A stretch of 64,000 bases of DNA from Hygrocybe punicea (GCA_963556145.1 OY744467.1:4650001-4714000); one strand, 5' to 3'; positions 19,938 through 33,545 are shown, counted from the first letter of the stretch. Numbers and translations are program-made. Notes: a model not told the origin generated them from the letters alone.

Positions 19938-22900
19938 TTACGTATACGCAAGAGTCAGAGGGTGAAATTGCACCGGTTTAGCATCACCACCAGGAGTAGA
20001 ATGGATAGCAGCAGCCATAGCCGAAATTGAATCGAGAGCAAGGTTGTAGTTTGTTGGAACATGCTTTTGCTCGAGGTGGAGCCAAGGAACCTGATAACCT
20101 CCCTCTCCAACCCTGGATGTAAATTAAGCAACGTTACTGAAGAAAATCGTCAAGAAAAAACAAAAAACGAACAACACCGTCGAAGCGGCAGAAATGTCGA
20201 GATAACCGAGCGAAATAATTGCCAGAGATGCCATTGCGCCCTTGGTGAGCAAAACATCCGAGACTTCGCCACTATTCACTTTCTTTCCCGCTGGCACCAC
20301 AAAGCTAGTGAAGGCTTGATCGAAATGAGCGTAGACGTCTCCGTTTATGCTAGCGTCGGATTGCACAAATTGGACGACTAGATCGACGGGGAATGGGTTG
20401 ACGAACTACATCAAAAGTAACGTTAACCTAAGTTAGAAAATGACTCATCATCTCAGAAACATACGTCGAAGTCGATGGACACCAAATTTGTTTCCAGGGA
20501 GTCTAGTGTTATCGAAACTGTGATCTGAGTGATAAGAGGTGGCACATCCATAGCTGAGGGAAGTCAAATTGTATTTTCCAGCCAATTACCATGCATCACA
20601 TGAGCTTACCAGCGAGACTAGTGGACAAGTGAAGTCCTTGCAAAGCAGGCTGTAAAGAGGTCATTGGCGTACTGGCAGTGTCGCCCTTGATTGTTAATGG
20701 AATCGGTTCGTCGCCTTGAATGAACGAGCTCAGGAAGTCCTGATAGAGTGTGATTGAAGACCAATGACAAGAGGCACAAATCATATTACCTGCGCCACTG
20801 TGTCGTTCGCATCCTGGGGTTGATAATGGAATTCTGTGTGAACTATATTGGCTCCTGGTTGCAGATCGAATTGCTGAGGTGATGGTGAGTTCAACAAGAT
20901 TAGATAACAGACGGAAACTTACACGGATCACTGCGTATCCAAGCTGAACTTTGTTGAAAATAACCGAAAGAGCGATATCAACAGTATGCAAAGCGATACT
21001 TGACGGATTTTGAAGAGCTACAATGAGTGGTGACACGATGTATTCATTACCACCCGTCCCTCCACTTCCAGCGACCGAAACATTGCTTAGGATTGCTGTG
21101 CCTCCCAGGTCGTCAATGGCTGATCGCAAGCAAATAAATTTGAAGCTTTTATGAGAATTCGTGACGCACCTTTTAGACCGGAAGAGACATCAAACGGAAT
21201 GCCGCCAATAGGGACGTTGCCTATTGTCGTCCGAGCTGTCACGTCAGCAGTTCCCATTAGGTCAAGGGACACTGATCCTTGCAGTGTTACTGCTGCAAGC
21301 ATTGATTGAAAAGCACCGTCATTCAGCGATCTCAACGTTTGATCACGGAATGATATCTCAAGATCAGCCACATTCCCAGTCGACACGCCGCCGTTGACCG
21401 ACACTTTTGCAATCTTAAGCTGCGAAAGTGTTAGCAACGGGTGATCCTACACATCGAATTCATACCTCAGCTATATCAATTCCTCCAGAGCTGATCACGA
21501 TGTCTTCTGCGGCTTCGATCACTTGCAAGGAGAATCCGAATGGGTTCTTGTATTGCACCAAAGTGTGATTTGAACTAGAAAGAGGTGCGAACGCTTGATC
21601 TTGTGTCTCCATGATGACGCTTAGATCTAATAATGTGATCGATTGGATGACCTACAAGGAATGAGTGACATAATAGCCGAAACGAGTAGCCTTGACAAAC
21701 CTGCAGTTTCTTGCCAGGAAGAATAACATCAATTGATAAGGTTGTGAAGGCGCTACTGAGCCAGGCCACAGGCTGACTACACCCAGTAGGCAAAACTAAT
21801 GCTCCTGTAGCGGTCAAGGTTTGGTTTGCTCCCGCTAAGAATTGGGAGAACAGAATGCCAATTTTATCTAAATCTAGGCCACTCTGCGGTACAATGCGGC
21901 CAACGAGCTGCGTTTGTACGGTTGAATCCGCCGCCAAGAATAGATGGCTTGCCGACAGGGCTAAAACAATCTCTTAAAATCAAATCACAAATTCTGAATA
22001 GCGAACCTACGTCCAACCAGAGTATTTTCAAAGTATGCCTGGAATACGACGGTACCCAAGTCAATCCCAAGTTCTGTAGTGTGAGATCAGCAGGCGGAAG
22101 GATTAATGTTGACAGAAGTCGACGGACGTGATGAGGAGGGGATCAGTGCGCCAGTTTCAATGCGGATGCCTCCAGCGGGATCATCTAAGGGGAGCTTGAA
22201 GTTATCGATCACGATGCCTGGAAGACCGTTGAATGCTTTGAATGAGACATTCTTCGACAATGCAACGTTGTCAAAGATGGTCCCGAGGGCAGTGACACGA
22301 AGTTTATGGGTGGAAATCGTCCAATCAAAGCTGGGATTATGTAGAAGAAACGTTGCAAACAAGGTAAATCTGCAGTAATAATGAGATCTGGATAGGGGAA
22401 GAGGTTGTGCAAAAAAGACGCACTGCGGTACATCTGTGATAGTCAAGTAAGCATTGGTTCGATAATCAGGCACTCCTATATTAGCCGCCGCGCAAACTGG
22501 GACCTTTTGCATCAATAATCACATCGAGAAGTATTATATTATTATATCATACCTGGTAGAAGGGCGACTGTTGCGATATTCCGACCTTTCCAGGTAACAC
22601 TGATCGACGAATGAATTTGTGCCATAATTATTTATCCTGAACATGACGTACGTGACGGGTTCAACAAAGGTGATGAGAGCATCTAGAGGCCCCACAGTCG
22701 ACAAGGATCCATGGAGTGAAAGATCAAAGCCTCCATCGGAAATGTTCCTGATCAAGTTGAGATAGGTTCAGGAAACAATCGAGGCAGATGCAACAAAGTC
22801 TGACGTGATGTTAGCTTCGGTAAATACCAAGGATGCACCATCAACGAGGTTCTGTGCGATCGGAGCAGCCACAGCACCGATCAAATACAGCGCCGTTTCG

Positions 22901-25900
22901 TCGATCTAATGCAAACTTGAGCCAAAATATCGTATTGATTAAAATACAGCAGTTATCCACCATTGCTGGTACATGGAGTTGGTTGAAGGTCAACTCTGCG
23001 GCGTCTGTTTGCCGACTCAGCATTCGTGTCTATAACCGTTTGGCAGGACTTACAATCATCAAGCTTGACACTGCTGTCAACAGCAAGGTCGACAAGAAGA
23101 CCGGATAGTGCCTGTAATATTGCGCCGTTTACGTCAAACTGCTTGCCACTACAGGATAAAAATGTCAGCCGAGCCGGGTAGATCAAATGTACGCGTTTCA
23201 CCTGACACACGTCGACATCGAAGTGTCCAGCGTCGTGACGATCTGAAACAAGTGAGCTTGGCAACTATACCAGAAGCATGATTACACCGACCGAATTCTT
23301 GGCGAGGGGATTACTCAGAATGATCTGGAACAGCTGAAGCAGTGGTCCCAGGTCCACCTTGTTTTGCTGTGCAGTGATACTCAACAGCTGAATAATCGTC
23401 AGCGGATCCAAGTTAAATTTGAAGGGCATTGTTCGCGAAGTAATGTTACTGTGGCCATCTACATGAATTGGGGAGGAGGAAACGTCGACATGGTCGATCA
23501 CTCCCAACTTCAGGCCACGGAAAGTTGCGATGGTTCCAATTTGAAGAAGATTGATACCGGCCGTGAAAGGATTCGACAGTGAAAAGGAGACAGAGGCGAT
23601 TCCCATCTTCACAATGTCAATCGGGAACGTCAGAGACGCGCTCGTAATCAAATTTTGATGCAAGGGTGAAATCGTGACGGGTGAGAGACGAATCTTCAAC
23701 AGAGCCGATTTTAGAGACTGGATTGCTGTTGAATCCGAGGATCCCGATATCGTTGTTGCTGACTCGACCCCTTGCAAGAAGTTTTGGAGGAGGGCCCTAC
23801 CGGCATTCATGGCTCCACCGTAGGGTGCGTAACGGACATCTAAGAATAGAAATGTACACGACGGTGAATCTAGAGAAGCCAATAAATCTCACTAGTTGCA
23901 TAAGTGGCATTCCCTGGTGTGATTGTCAAAGGGCTCTGCAGATTGGTCAGGTTCGACAAATCATCATGGTTCTGATACACTTACCAGATCAACCGATCCA
24001 ATGATTTGATTTCTGAAATCGATGATGGTCAGTAAGGTCATTTCGAAACGGAATGTCCTACTCACTGGAACTGCAAGGTGAAAGCCACGTCGCCAGTCCC
24101 TACAACAATATCTCAAATCAATAACATAGCTTTTTTTTAAAAAAAGAGCTTGCCGATTGTAAGGTTACTGAGTTCGAGAATTAGACGGTGCATGGAATTG
24201 GGAATAATCTCTCACCTTGGATTGAACAAACCGGTTAACACCGTGATAAGAAGGTAATCCGAGTACCCATGCTTCACATCTAATGAACTGACCATGACCG
24301 GCTGCGCATCCAAACCCTGCAGACCTTGGATCGTCGAGTCCACAGAAAACTCGATGTCTGACAACGAAAGCAAGCCGACAGCAGTTTGTGCATCAACATT
24401 GGCAGCCCCAGAAAGGTGCAGCGTTTGCGTGTTGTCAACGGTCATCGCAGCAACGAAGCTGTCAAATGTGTTGTGCTGATCTGCAAAGACAGTGAGCGGG
24501 ATGTCATCGAATATTAGAGTGATGATTCGTTTCTCCACGTCGGTTTTCGTAGCTGCTTTGGGTAGAGTCAGCAGTGCAAAGGACTGGCCCTGAAATCCCA
24601 CGTTAATCTTCTGTTCCAGTGCAGTGATATCGACAGGGAATGCAAAAGGCAAGTAAAACGTGGCAGTCGTAGAGTCACTGCTCATCGAAGGACTGTATGC
24701 AGTATCTTGGGTGAATAGCAGCTTCAACTCGTTCAAGTTGATGGACTTTATCAGGTTCAGTTTGCCCTGATTCGGTAAAACAGCAGCAATTTGCAGGCTC
24801 TGGATGCCTGCAGTCAGCCACATTGCCTAGAAGAAAGCGAAGGTCAGACAATGAGACAACACGTAGGGAAATGGCATTCGCACATCACCAGACCCTGCAC
24901 TGGTACCGCGAACAACGACATCGCTGTCTTTCCCGTGAATAAAGTTGTTGAAAATAGCCGAGATGGTTTCCAAGCCTTCCGGGGAAGTCTGAGGAACAAG
25001 ACGGCCAACCAAGGACAAAGGTGACGTGGATGTAGGCGCGAGGGTGATTGCGCCTCGGCTAACAACAGGCGCAATCATGATGCCGCCAACGAGGGTATCA
25101 AATCCGATCGAGCTAAGCTGCACGCCAACTTGGGAAGGCTTCATAAACCAACATAAGCATAGGAAATTTACGATCTATACATGAACAGCTCACGTTAACA
25201 ATCGTCGCTTCGATTGTGAGGTGAATACCTCCCGCCGGATCATTGGACGGCAGATCGAAAGACTTGATCGTGACTCCACTCTTGAGGCCGTTGAAGCCAT
25301 TCAAAGTCACCATCTTCGGAGGGAGGCTGACGCCAGGGATGTCAATGCCTTAGCAAGTCATTAAGCGCATCTTTGAGATATCATATGAGAGCAGAAGAAA
25401 CCAACCGAGAGCACTGACTACGCAAAAATATCAACACAAATGAAAGTAGCACTCAAATATGGAGACCCACCAGTCAAGTTATCTCCTGTGATAACCCAGT
25501 CAAACGATTCCTCCGTGAGTAGAGTCTGAAAACTAGGTTTAATATGCCACGCAACAAAGATGCAACGCAAACAAAATACAGGCCCGAACCTTCGTAAAAT
25601 CCGCCAAATGGTCAACATCCGAAACCGTAAACGTAGTGTTTATCGAGATAACAGCTCCAATATCTCCAACAAGCTTCACATCCCCTATCTTGAGCGTTCC
25701 GATCGGCTTCCCGGACCAACTCACCGTCAACCCGGACTTGAACGATATTGTCGCGTCGACTGTCAAAAATGAACGTTGTCAACACAGGGAGGTGGGGGAA
25801 GGAGAATACGGACATGGACCCGCTTCGGTGATGGCACCCCTCAGCATGATTTCTGTAACAAAACGGTGAGTCGATTACCAACTTGCTAGCAAGGCGCTTC

Positions 25901-28900
25901 CAACTTGCCAAATGAGTTTTGTTGAGGATTCGTGATAAGGACGGTTTCAATGCTTTCCAGACGCTAAGTAAGCGTGCCGGCTTGACAAACATCATTGTGG
26001 CCTTCCTCTTACCTCAACACCGAACCAGTCACGAGCTTCTGGACTATGGGTTGCGCCAGGACGGGTAAAAGGAAGTTAAGACTGCTATCCGTAACGGTCG
26101 GGACACTGGTCTGCGTGTAATTGAAAGAAGTCCTGTATGCGCCTATTTGAAAAAAAAAAGTTAGATGTTTGCAACGAAGGGCCAGGCACTTTGTTTGGTC
26201 GAAGGAATACCTATCAGAATATCGGCAGAGACCTCAACGTCCGACTGTAACTTCTTAAACGCAGAGTCAATGAAAGTTGGCAAATCAAAACCACTACACG
26301 TCACGTTCAGCAAGATGGACCCCCCAAAAAAAACCCCCATGCGTGGGGGGCTTGCCTGAACTGATCCCCTCGGCGTACAGCGACCCTGACATCCCGTCGG
26401 ACCAGTGGCAAATACTGTAATCCGCTAATCTGCACAATCGCATCCAGGGGAGAGACATCCAAACCCGCCTCTATAGCGAGGACGCGCGTAATGGTGAATA
26501 GTGCTGCGGGGTCCACATTCATATCGAATTCCAAGGTGGGGGATTTTGTCGTGGTCTTACCCGAGGCGGTGAAGTTGGTGCTGGAGTCGATGGTGCCTAG
26601 CGTGATCCCGCGACACGACACAACGGACACAATGTGCGTGATGCCAAACGCCGCAGTGAATGGGTTAACGAGATCCACTGTCACATGGCTGATGTTATTC
26701 TGGCGCCCCGTAGTAGGGAGAACTGAGCCGATGAAAGGAACACTATGAAAGACCAAGATTGAACCACGTGGAGAAGACTCTACCTTGGACTGCGGCAGTG
26801 CTCAAGAGGTCCTGCTTTAAGCCAGGAAGTGTTACACCAATGTTGAGGCTCTCGAAAGCTTGCAGCAGCGACACGATCTGGGTACTCCCGTTGTAGCCTG
26901 CTATATCGAGTGCAACATCTGGAGTTCAGAGAACAAGCAAAAGACAATCAGGGTCATATCTCGAAACTAGTGCCACGCTGTCAAGCGAATCCCGACCTTT
27001 TCTCCCAACAAAGTCATTGAGAGTCTTCTGGCCTTGAGCATTATCGTTTGGCTAGTTCAAGCCAGGCCACATCACTCGGTCAATAAAGGCGCGTCCCGGA
27101 CAGTGACAGTGAAAACAAACACACCATAAATTGAGACGATGCATTGAGAGTATTATTCCCTATCTCCAGGGTCAAGTTCGACAATAGTGCAGTGCCGAGA
27201 ACGGCTCCTTCCCTTAACAATTGCAACGCTATCCGGAAGAAGAATCAAATGTTGATCAGTGGTATCAAAATATATAAAACTTGTTGAAAAGAATACCCAC
27301 CGAGGTCGCCCGTGGCCAGTTTGAGGTTGGACGGATTGAATATGGAGACTCAAAAAGCATGCCGTCAGTTCCCACGTTAGTAAAACCGAGGTCATACAGT
27401 TACCGGAGATGCCCAGATGGATAGCACTCGCCGATCCGCCGAGCATGTCGACGCTTTCGATTGTGGTAAACCCCTTCAGCCCCTTCAAACCGCGCAGACT
27501 GCTCGAAACGTTCACTTTGATTGGGTTGAGCGTAACCTGGCCAATGCTCATATTCGCCACTGCGAATGAATCGCCCACAAGTTGGAAATCAACCTCGGCG
27601 AGGGTTGTCAGGTTGGCATCTGCATAGGGCAATCAGCATGGTGTAGGTGACACGAGCCACAAAAGGAAAACTGACTAAATGAGGAGAAACGGGCATGCTC
27701 CTCGTCTGCACAGGTCAGGGCAGTGTTGATCGCGATATCGATCGTCCCCGAAGTGTTCACGTTTCCATATACAGCAATGCGCGACGTGGAGGCCCCCAAC
27801 GGCTGGTAGAATCAGCAGCTGATCAGACAAAATCATGAAAAGCAACAAAATATATACGGTGGAGAGACCAGCTACGGAGACCCCATCCTTGACGATGTGG
27901 AAGTCGTTCCTTATCTCACCTATCGAGATACCAAACCCGAATGGCAATTCTGCACAAAATGCAGATAAAGTCTCGTCATCAAGGTAAGCGGTAATGTGAC
28001 ACGTACGAAGGGTCGCCTCGACAGTGTTGCTCTTAACTTGTGGAGTCCAAGGCGCGGCCGCCGAGAAGGCAAGATCGAACTCGCCGATGGAGATGGATTT
28101 TATCGGGTTTATTGGGATGACAGATTTGAATGGGACGGTGAGCTTGAGTGCTTGCAGTCCCTGGGTGAGCCAGGAGACCGTGGAATTGTCGTCGAGGATG
28201 GCGGACTGGCCGGTGGCAATAACTAGAGACGAGTCGCCGTTGATGTAGTTAGTAAACAGCTGAGATACCGCCGCCAGGTCGGCCGCCAAAGTTTGGCGCT
28301 GCAGACACCCGGAAAGAATGATGAGATTGGGGCCTGGAACCTGATTTTCGCTACGTCAATATTCCAGCCTCGAGAGAATGCATACAAAGTAAAGTGACAC
28401 TAACAATCTTGGTGTTTATAGCGATGCCTGATCCGAGAAATGTGTTGTTGTATGACAGGCCCAGCACGACAGTGCCCAGATCCAGGGACAGTGGACTGAA
28501 AACAATGTTCAAGTCGCATATATGCGCTTAAAAAAATAGGAATACCTCGGATTGACGAGCTGGGTCAGAGCGACGAAATCGATACCGCCTCTGGGATTAT
28601 CGCTGGGCAGCTGCAAGTTCTGTAAGACAACATTTCCTGCGAAACTGTTTATGCCTTGCGAAGGGGTTTGTCAGGTGGGTGAAGAGAAGATAGAAGATGC
28701 ATACCATTGAGAGTTATATCCTTTTTGAATCTTATCCCGTTTGAGACCGGGAATTTCAAAGCCTGAACGCGCAAGCTGTTGCTGGTCAATCGCCAGGTAA
28801 AGTTCTGTGTCGTGATCATGTTTGCCGCAAAGCGACCAAATGCGTCTTGATCCGTAATGATGAAGGTGGTAGTTTGATTTATGATGGCGTGCTTGTTCTT

Positions 28901-29563
28901 TGCTGAAATTGTAGGGAGAGACATGTAGCCCAAGGGCGTTTCTATATTGCCATGTTCGATCCATGTAACGTTTGCGGGTTCCGTAAAATGAATTTGAGCC
29001 GAGAAGATGCCGGTGTGAGAGACCTATTTCCCCGTGAGTGCAATATTTCAACGAGAAATGGACAGCAATGTATACGTACTATTCCTTGAAGTTCTAGCTG
29101 GAAACTTTGAGGAGGGGAAATGAGGCGAAGACAATGAGGCAGGAACAAGATGGACTCACGTATTATTTTTGGGATGCGAAATGGCGGCGACGTCAATATT
29201 AAGGTACGACTTATCAACGATGAGCTGTGCGATAGCTCGTACGGCGGGAAATAAAAGAGTGAAGAGAAGGACGACGCCCACAGGTACCAATGCTAGCGAA
29301 ATGGTGAAAAAGCGATTTTTGTCAAAGCGCAAACGAGTTGTGGTTGGCGGTGAACAACGATCCTGGTTGCCGTGACCCGAGTCGGAGTTGGTGGCCGGGT
29401 AAAGTTCTGCGGAATCTGGAGCATTGCAAAATGCTTCTGGGTCTGAGAAATGCGATCCGGCGGGTGGGGAAGCATTGGCTAAATGACTTGGGGTCAAAAA
29501 GGGTGGATGGGGGGGGGAGGGAACACGAACCTGCGAGAGAGCAGGTCGCCAAGTGCTGGTCAT
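19938..29563 (-). CDS. Giant DUF3712 single-pass membrane protein (many exons)
   Basis: A chain of minus-strand exons from ATG 29563 to TAA 19938, separated by short introns, keeps one theme throughout. The N-terminus is Pro/Ser-rich and is followed by one membrane segment (SLALVPVGVVLLFTLLFP, about residues 88-112), then an enormous extracytoplasmic part. Three long modules repeat: the sequence DNPRGGI (near 28590), NDPAGGI (near 25240) and DDPAGGI (near 22170); and LTQGLQALKL..PI..IKSIS (28.1 kb), LTAGIQSLQIA..LNLIKSI (24.8 kb), LSSAFTTLSID..LQV (21.7 kb). These are 3.0-3.4 kb apart. The C-terminus VGEGGYQVPWLHLEQKHVP is typical of fungal DUF3712 (PF12505) proteins, which are vacuolar or secretory LEA-like lipid-binding-fold candidates with unknown role. 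After introns the product should be about 2,700 aa. I did not fix every splice site; two adjacent genes instead of one are possible but no internal start/stop pair with a second membrane segment was seen. Confidence 0.75.
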
Positions 29564-30350
29564 TCAAGAATAAACTGGCAGTCTTGGCTGGACGGCGTTG
29601 TTCCATGTTGTTGTGCGTGGGGTGAAGGAGGAGGAGGACGGAAAAGAAATGGGGAATGTAATCTTGGGGTCATTATATATGAGAGAATGCATGGTAGACT
29701 CGACGCAGTTGAATGCGCGGAATCCTTGGACTAAATTATGATTTGGACTAATAAAAATGTCACGTGCAACCAAAGTCAATCGTCATATCAAATACTCCAG
29801 GACCCCGGATTGTCCGCACCAAGGATAGATCAGCATCCGGACATATTTTCGGAATTTTGGCCTAAATGGCAGATCCCAATCCAGACATGGAACGTCAAAA
29901 ATGGGGTTATAGCTAGATTTTTATCCAGACATTGTTCCCTGGTTTGCAGAAAGGTCATATCCTCATCCAGACATCCCCAAAATATAATTTGTAAGCGTGC
30001 CGTTTATATGTCCGATGTGGCATTGCATTGGGACCCAGGACACTGACATAACCTCACAGCTCATTCAACCTCATAGTTTTCATGTATATATATCTCAATA
30101 AAACATTACAAAATACAAAATATAGAAAATATAGTGTTGCAAGGGTGGGCTCACTTAAGGAAGGGGATCAGAATTAATGAGAGGGAGGAAGGAGATGGTG
30201 ACAGGAGATGGTGATAGGGTGTTCACAGAGTGGGGCTAGGAAAGGGAGTGGCTACTGGGGAGAGGGAAGGTATGGATGGTAGCAGGGTATATGTCTGAGA
30301 GGGAGGGGAGAGTGGCTGGGAAATGGAGCAGGGCATGGCGATGTAGAGCC
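29564..30350. other. Intergenic; start of the transposon-rich half
   Basis: Holds the promoter of the DUF3712 gene near 29564-29700. Further on, four copies of ATCCRGACAT (near 29836, 29888, 29927 and 29966) occur in about 140 bp, then AT-rich sequence. No gene recognised. Confidence 0.4.
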
Positions 30351-30359
30351 TGAGAGAGC

Positions 30360-31460
30360 AGCCTGTGTAGGCGCATACTAATCTCACTGAGATTGGCAGT
30401 GTTTGCGAGTCTTGTCAATGGGGTAAAAACCCAAGAATCTCTTCTTCTTTGTAACTATGGACATAAGCCACTATATAGGTATATAGTATCTATAACGAGA
30501 AAAACTGGGAAAGGTGATTGGAAAGTGAGAAGGGTGAACTGAAGGAAGGTAGAATTGAGGAAAATGAGGGAATACATGCCCAGGGAGATACCAGTCTCTA
30601 CATCTCCAGGGAACTATAATAATGACTGCCCTCAGTCGTAAACACAAAGATGATTAAGAAATAAAAGAAGAGGATGGGAACGAGAGTGGGAGGGTGGGTA
30701 AAATATTCAAATATAAAACTAAACAAAACCTCAATAATTACCCAATACATGAATCTCCAGCATCTCCAATCAATGGGCCAGCTTAGCCACTTTCTGCTTG
30801 ATAGTACACAAGGTAATTGGGGGTTCATTGTTGGCAGTGACTGCCAGTGAGGAACTGGGTAGACACAGGTTTGGGTGCTGAGGGTGCTGAGGGTGAGCAA
30901 ATCAGGGGCCAGGGACATTGAATAGGTGGGTGCTTGAGGTGGAGTGATGTGGCACATTGTTGAGGGCTTGAAGGTGGCAGAGGCTGCTTGTATGGACTTG
31001 CAAGGGATGCTGTAGGGTGCTGGGAGGCGTTGTGAGGCATCAGGTGGTCCAATGAAGGTGTGAGTGGCCAGGGATGTCGAGTAGATGGGGGTATGAGGTG
31101 GGTTGGCATGGCATGGCATTGGGAACTCAATAACAGCAGGGGCAGCTGGTATGGACTCGGAAGGGATGCTGTGGGGTACTGGGAGGTTGTATGAGGCAGC
31201 AGGTGGTCCAATGAATGAGTGAGTGGCCAGGGACATCAAATAGGTGTATGCATGAGGAAGATTGACATGGCATGGGTGTGGGGCCTTGTAAATGGCAGGG
31301 ATGGTGAGTGAGGGCTTGCAAAGGATGGTGTGGGGCTCTGGGAGGCCATATGAGGCTGCTAATACACGAACAAGGCCTTGAGGTGGCAGTTGGTCTGATG
31401 AAGGTGGGAGGGGCCATGGGTGTTGATTTGCTGGAGGCACAATGCGGGTTGGCATGACTA
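30360..31460 (-). repeat. Repeat-rich relic with about 170-bp tandem units and a proline-rich open frame
   Basis: An open frame on the minus strand (ATG 31455, stop near 30598) is made of three imperfect units of about 57 residues sharing SLATHxFIGPP, the block PxPHSIP and a MPCHANPP-like block. Units repeat in DNA at about 170 bp and are also open in other frames, so the frame may be accidental. The 3' part is related to 34142-34340: both have a KVAKLAHxLEMLEIHVL / KMVKLVDRLEKLEDYVL-type segment, followed by a homologous tail (CAGTCTCTACATC and the GGGTAAAAACCCAAGAATCT region matching the 33.7-34.0-kb hairpin). So this is one copy of a two-copy transposon-like family. Confidence 0.45.
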
Positions 31461-31784
31461 GTCACCGCATCATCCAAATGGTGCGAGAATGGCTCGTTAG
31501 GGACACTGAAGGCAAACAGGGGGGCATATGAATGCATGGAGGGGGGTTCATGATGTGAAGGGAGGTCCTGGGATGCGGGTGATGAGGATGCGCTGTTTTG
31601 GGGCGGTGGGACCTGGGGCTCAATGGGGTGAGTCCACCATGGCGATGAGTCACCAATGATGATGTGCATGGGGGTGCTGGGAGCCAAAATTATGCATTGG
31701 AAGTGGTTTGTGGGTGGTGTAATGGTGAGGTTGGGTTGGCTATGGAACAGTAATCCTAACCAAGGGGGTGTCAGCATTGAATGG

Positions 31785-32064
31785 CAGGGGTCTACCACGG
31801 GTTTTTTTCCTGTACCCGTACCCGTGGCAAGCCTTACCCGTGACCCGGCGGGTTCTAGCTTCAAAACAAGCCTGGGATCATCCAAAATAGTTAAGAACTG
31901 ACTGAGATATGATTAAAACAATGATTTGATCATATCTCAGTCAGTTCTTAACCATTTTGGATGATCCTAAGGTTGTTTTAAAGCTGACGGGTACGAGAAT
32001 CCGTACCCGTACCCGTACCCGCATGTACCCATGAACAAAAACCCGCAGGGTCCCTGTACCCCTG
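31785..32064. mobile_element. MITE-like element with a long internal palindrome
   Basis: Ends are CAGGGGT at 31785 and ACCCCTG ending at 32064, followed inward by similar CGGGTTTTT tracts. The centre is a near-perfect inverted repeat (31862-31913 against 31928-31981; GGATCATCCAAAAT and GTTAAGAACTGACTGAGATA pair with the other arm). CCCGTACCCGTACCC repeats flank the palindrome. CAGGG termini suit hAT-type transposons, but no matching 8-bp duplication was found, so the class is tentative. Confidence 0.5.
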
Positions 32065-32074
32065 CAGTTCACTA

Positions 32075-32655
32075 GTGACAGGGGAATAGTTAGTATCTAG
32101 CTTCGGTATAATAAAGAAGGAAAGAAAATGGAAAGCCACCAAGCAAGTACTACTAAGAATCTGACTGAGCTGATGTAAGCCGATGATACCAATGGTGTCA
32201 GGTATGGCATGTCAGGTGTCGGGTGACAAGCTGTGAAGATAGATAGTCTCAGTACATGTGGAGAAAGAGTATAGGGTGCTGGTGAGTCATATAGTGATAT
32301 AACTAGGCTATGAAGTAGACTCTGAGTGGGAGGAAAATGGATACTGGATTTGTTATTTTTATACAGTGGTTGAGCACCATTTTTATAGTACAAATTTGGT
32401 CTATCTAATTTCGGTTGAGAGTCCTCGGCTGACAAAGTGATACAAGAGGAAGAGGAAATGGGATATGAGTAAGAGGTTGCAAGGAGACGATGACATGAAA
32501 AATGGATGGTAAAGTGAATATTGATGAAAAAGATGTAAAATACCTCTATATACCCATAAGGAAAGTGGAATGTGCAAAACAGGTAAGTCCGATGTTGGGA
32601 ATTGTGTCTGATGAGATCCGTTCCTAGTGTTTGAGATTCTATGGCTTTAGGAGTC
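32075..32655 (-). repeat. Old, diverged LTR relic of the Ty3 family
   Basis: Minus-strand similarity to the LTR at 37946-38739 is spread over the length: the AGTGAC..GGAATAG end, the TGTCAGGTGTCGGGTGACA block, GCACCATTTTTATAGTA (TATA region), GAGAGTCCTCGGC and GATGAGATC. Both ends are eroded. The many transitions show it is much older than the LTRs at 37.9 and 48.3 kb. Confidence 0.6.
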
Positions 32656-32698
32656 CAATGGGTTTGGTATGAGAACAGCCATGTTGGTCAGTGTATGT

Positions 32699-32856
32699 TG
32701 GAGAGGTCCTGAGGGACCTCTTGGGGGCTCACGCAGGACTCGAAGGGAAAGGTCTGGATGGGATGACTCGATGGGATAGGATGAACTGACTACTACATCC
32801 AGAAGGGCTACTGACTAAGGGACTGGTCATGTGATCTGTCAGGCACAACCACTACA
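32699..32856 (+). repeat. 158-bp TG...CA LTR-like repeat, copy 1
   Basis: Starts TGGAGAGGTCCTGAGGGACC with a perfect terminal hairpin and ends CAACCACTACA. It is about 95% alike to 58626-58783 over its whole length (shared GAACTGACTACTACATCC). No 4-bp duplication flanks this copy (ATGT before, AGTG after), so one side may have been lost. Confidence 0.6.
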
Positions 32857-32929
32857 AGTGCCCCCCTTCTCTGTAGCGACGCCCTCGTCGCTAGCAGAAA
32901 ACCAAGACTGAACTGACCAAAAAATCTCT

Positions 32930-33145
32930 CCAAAATCTCTCAACATCACTCTCCAGTCATGACTCCCAGTCCTCCATTGCATGGAGCGGGACCCTATCGT
33001 CTATCGAAGATCGGTGGTGGCAGATGACCAAACTAGACTCTCTCAGCTCTCCAAAACTCCTCAGTCATGACTCCCAGTTCTCCATCTCATGGAGTGGGAC
33101 CATATTGTCCATCAAAAGCGGTGGTGGTAGATGACCAAACTGATG
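32930..33145. repeat. Tandem duplication of about 110 bp
   Basis: The block with CAGTCATGACTCCCAGT, CATGGAG.GGGACC and GGTGG.AGATGACCAAACT occurs twice in a row (about 32940-33034 and 33050-33143). It is followed by short direct repeats of GTTCTCGGTTCACA-type units to about 33250. No gene is evident. Confidence 0.55.
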
Positions 33146-33349
33146 TCTTGCGGTTCTTGTATCACAGGTTCTCGGTTCACAGTTCTCGGTTCGCAGTTCT
33201 CAGTTCACAGTTCTTGTGTCGCAGGGTTCTTGTGTCCAGGGTTCTCACAGGTGCAAAAGGTGTTTGGGGCTTGTTTAGTGCTGGCAACTCAGTGGGCAAG
33301 GTGGTTGGGTAGTCTCGGGTATCCAGGTGACAGGTCAAGGGCATAGAAT

Positions 33350-33545
33350 GAAATAAGAGCAGGATTGTGGGGAAACAGACATGAATAAAGAAACAGAGAC
33401 TAAGGAAACTGAGGGGAGGTTACTAAGTGAAGGAAACTGAGGAAAAGAAACTGAAGAGAGGGAACAGAGGCTAAGGAAACTGAGGAAGGAAATAGATGGG
33501 GAGGAAATAGAGATTGAAGAAATAGAGGGAAAGAATATGTACTAG
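33350..33545. repeat. Purine-rich tract
   Basis: Almost only A and G on the plus strand, with repeats of GAAACTGAGG and GAGGAAATAGA. Low complexity; no coding sense. Confidence 0.5.

Noticed and set aside
21826..28248. Plus-strand open frames across the DUF3712 gene
   Set aside because: They are short, lack family patterns and lie opposite well-supported exons.
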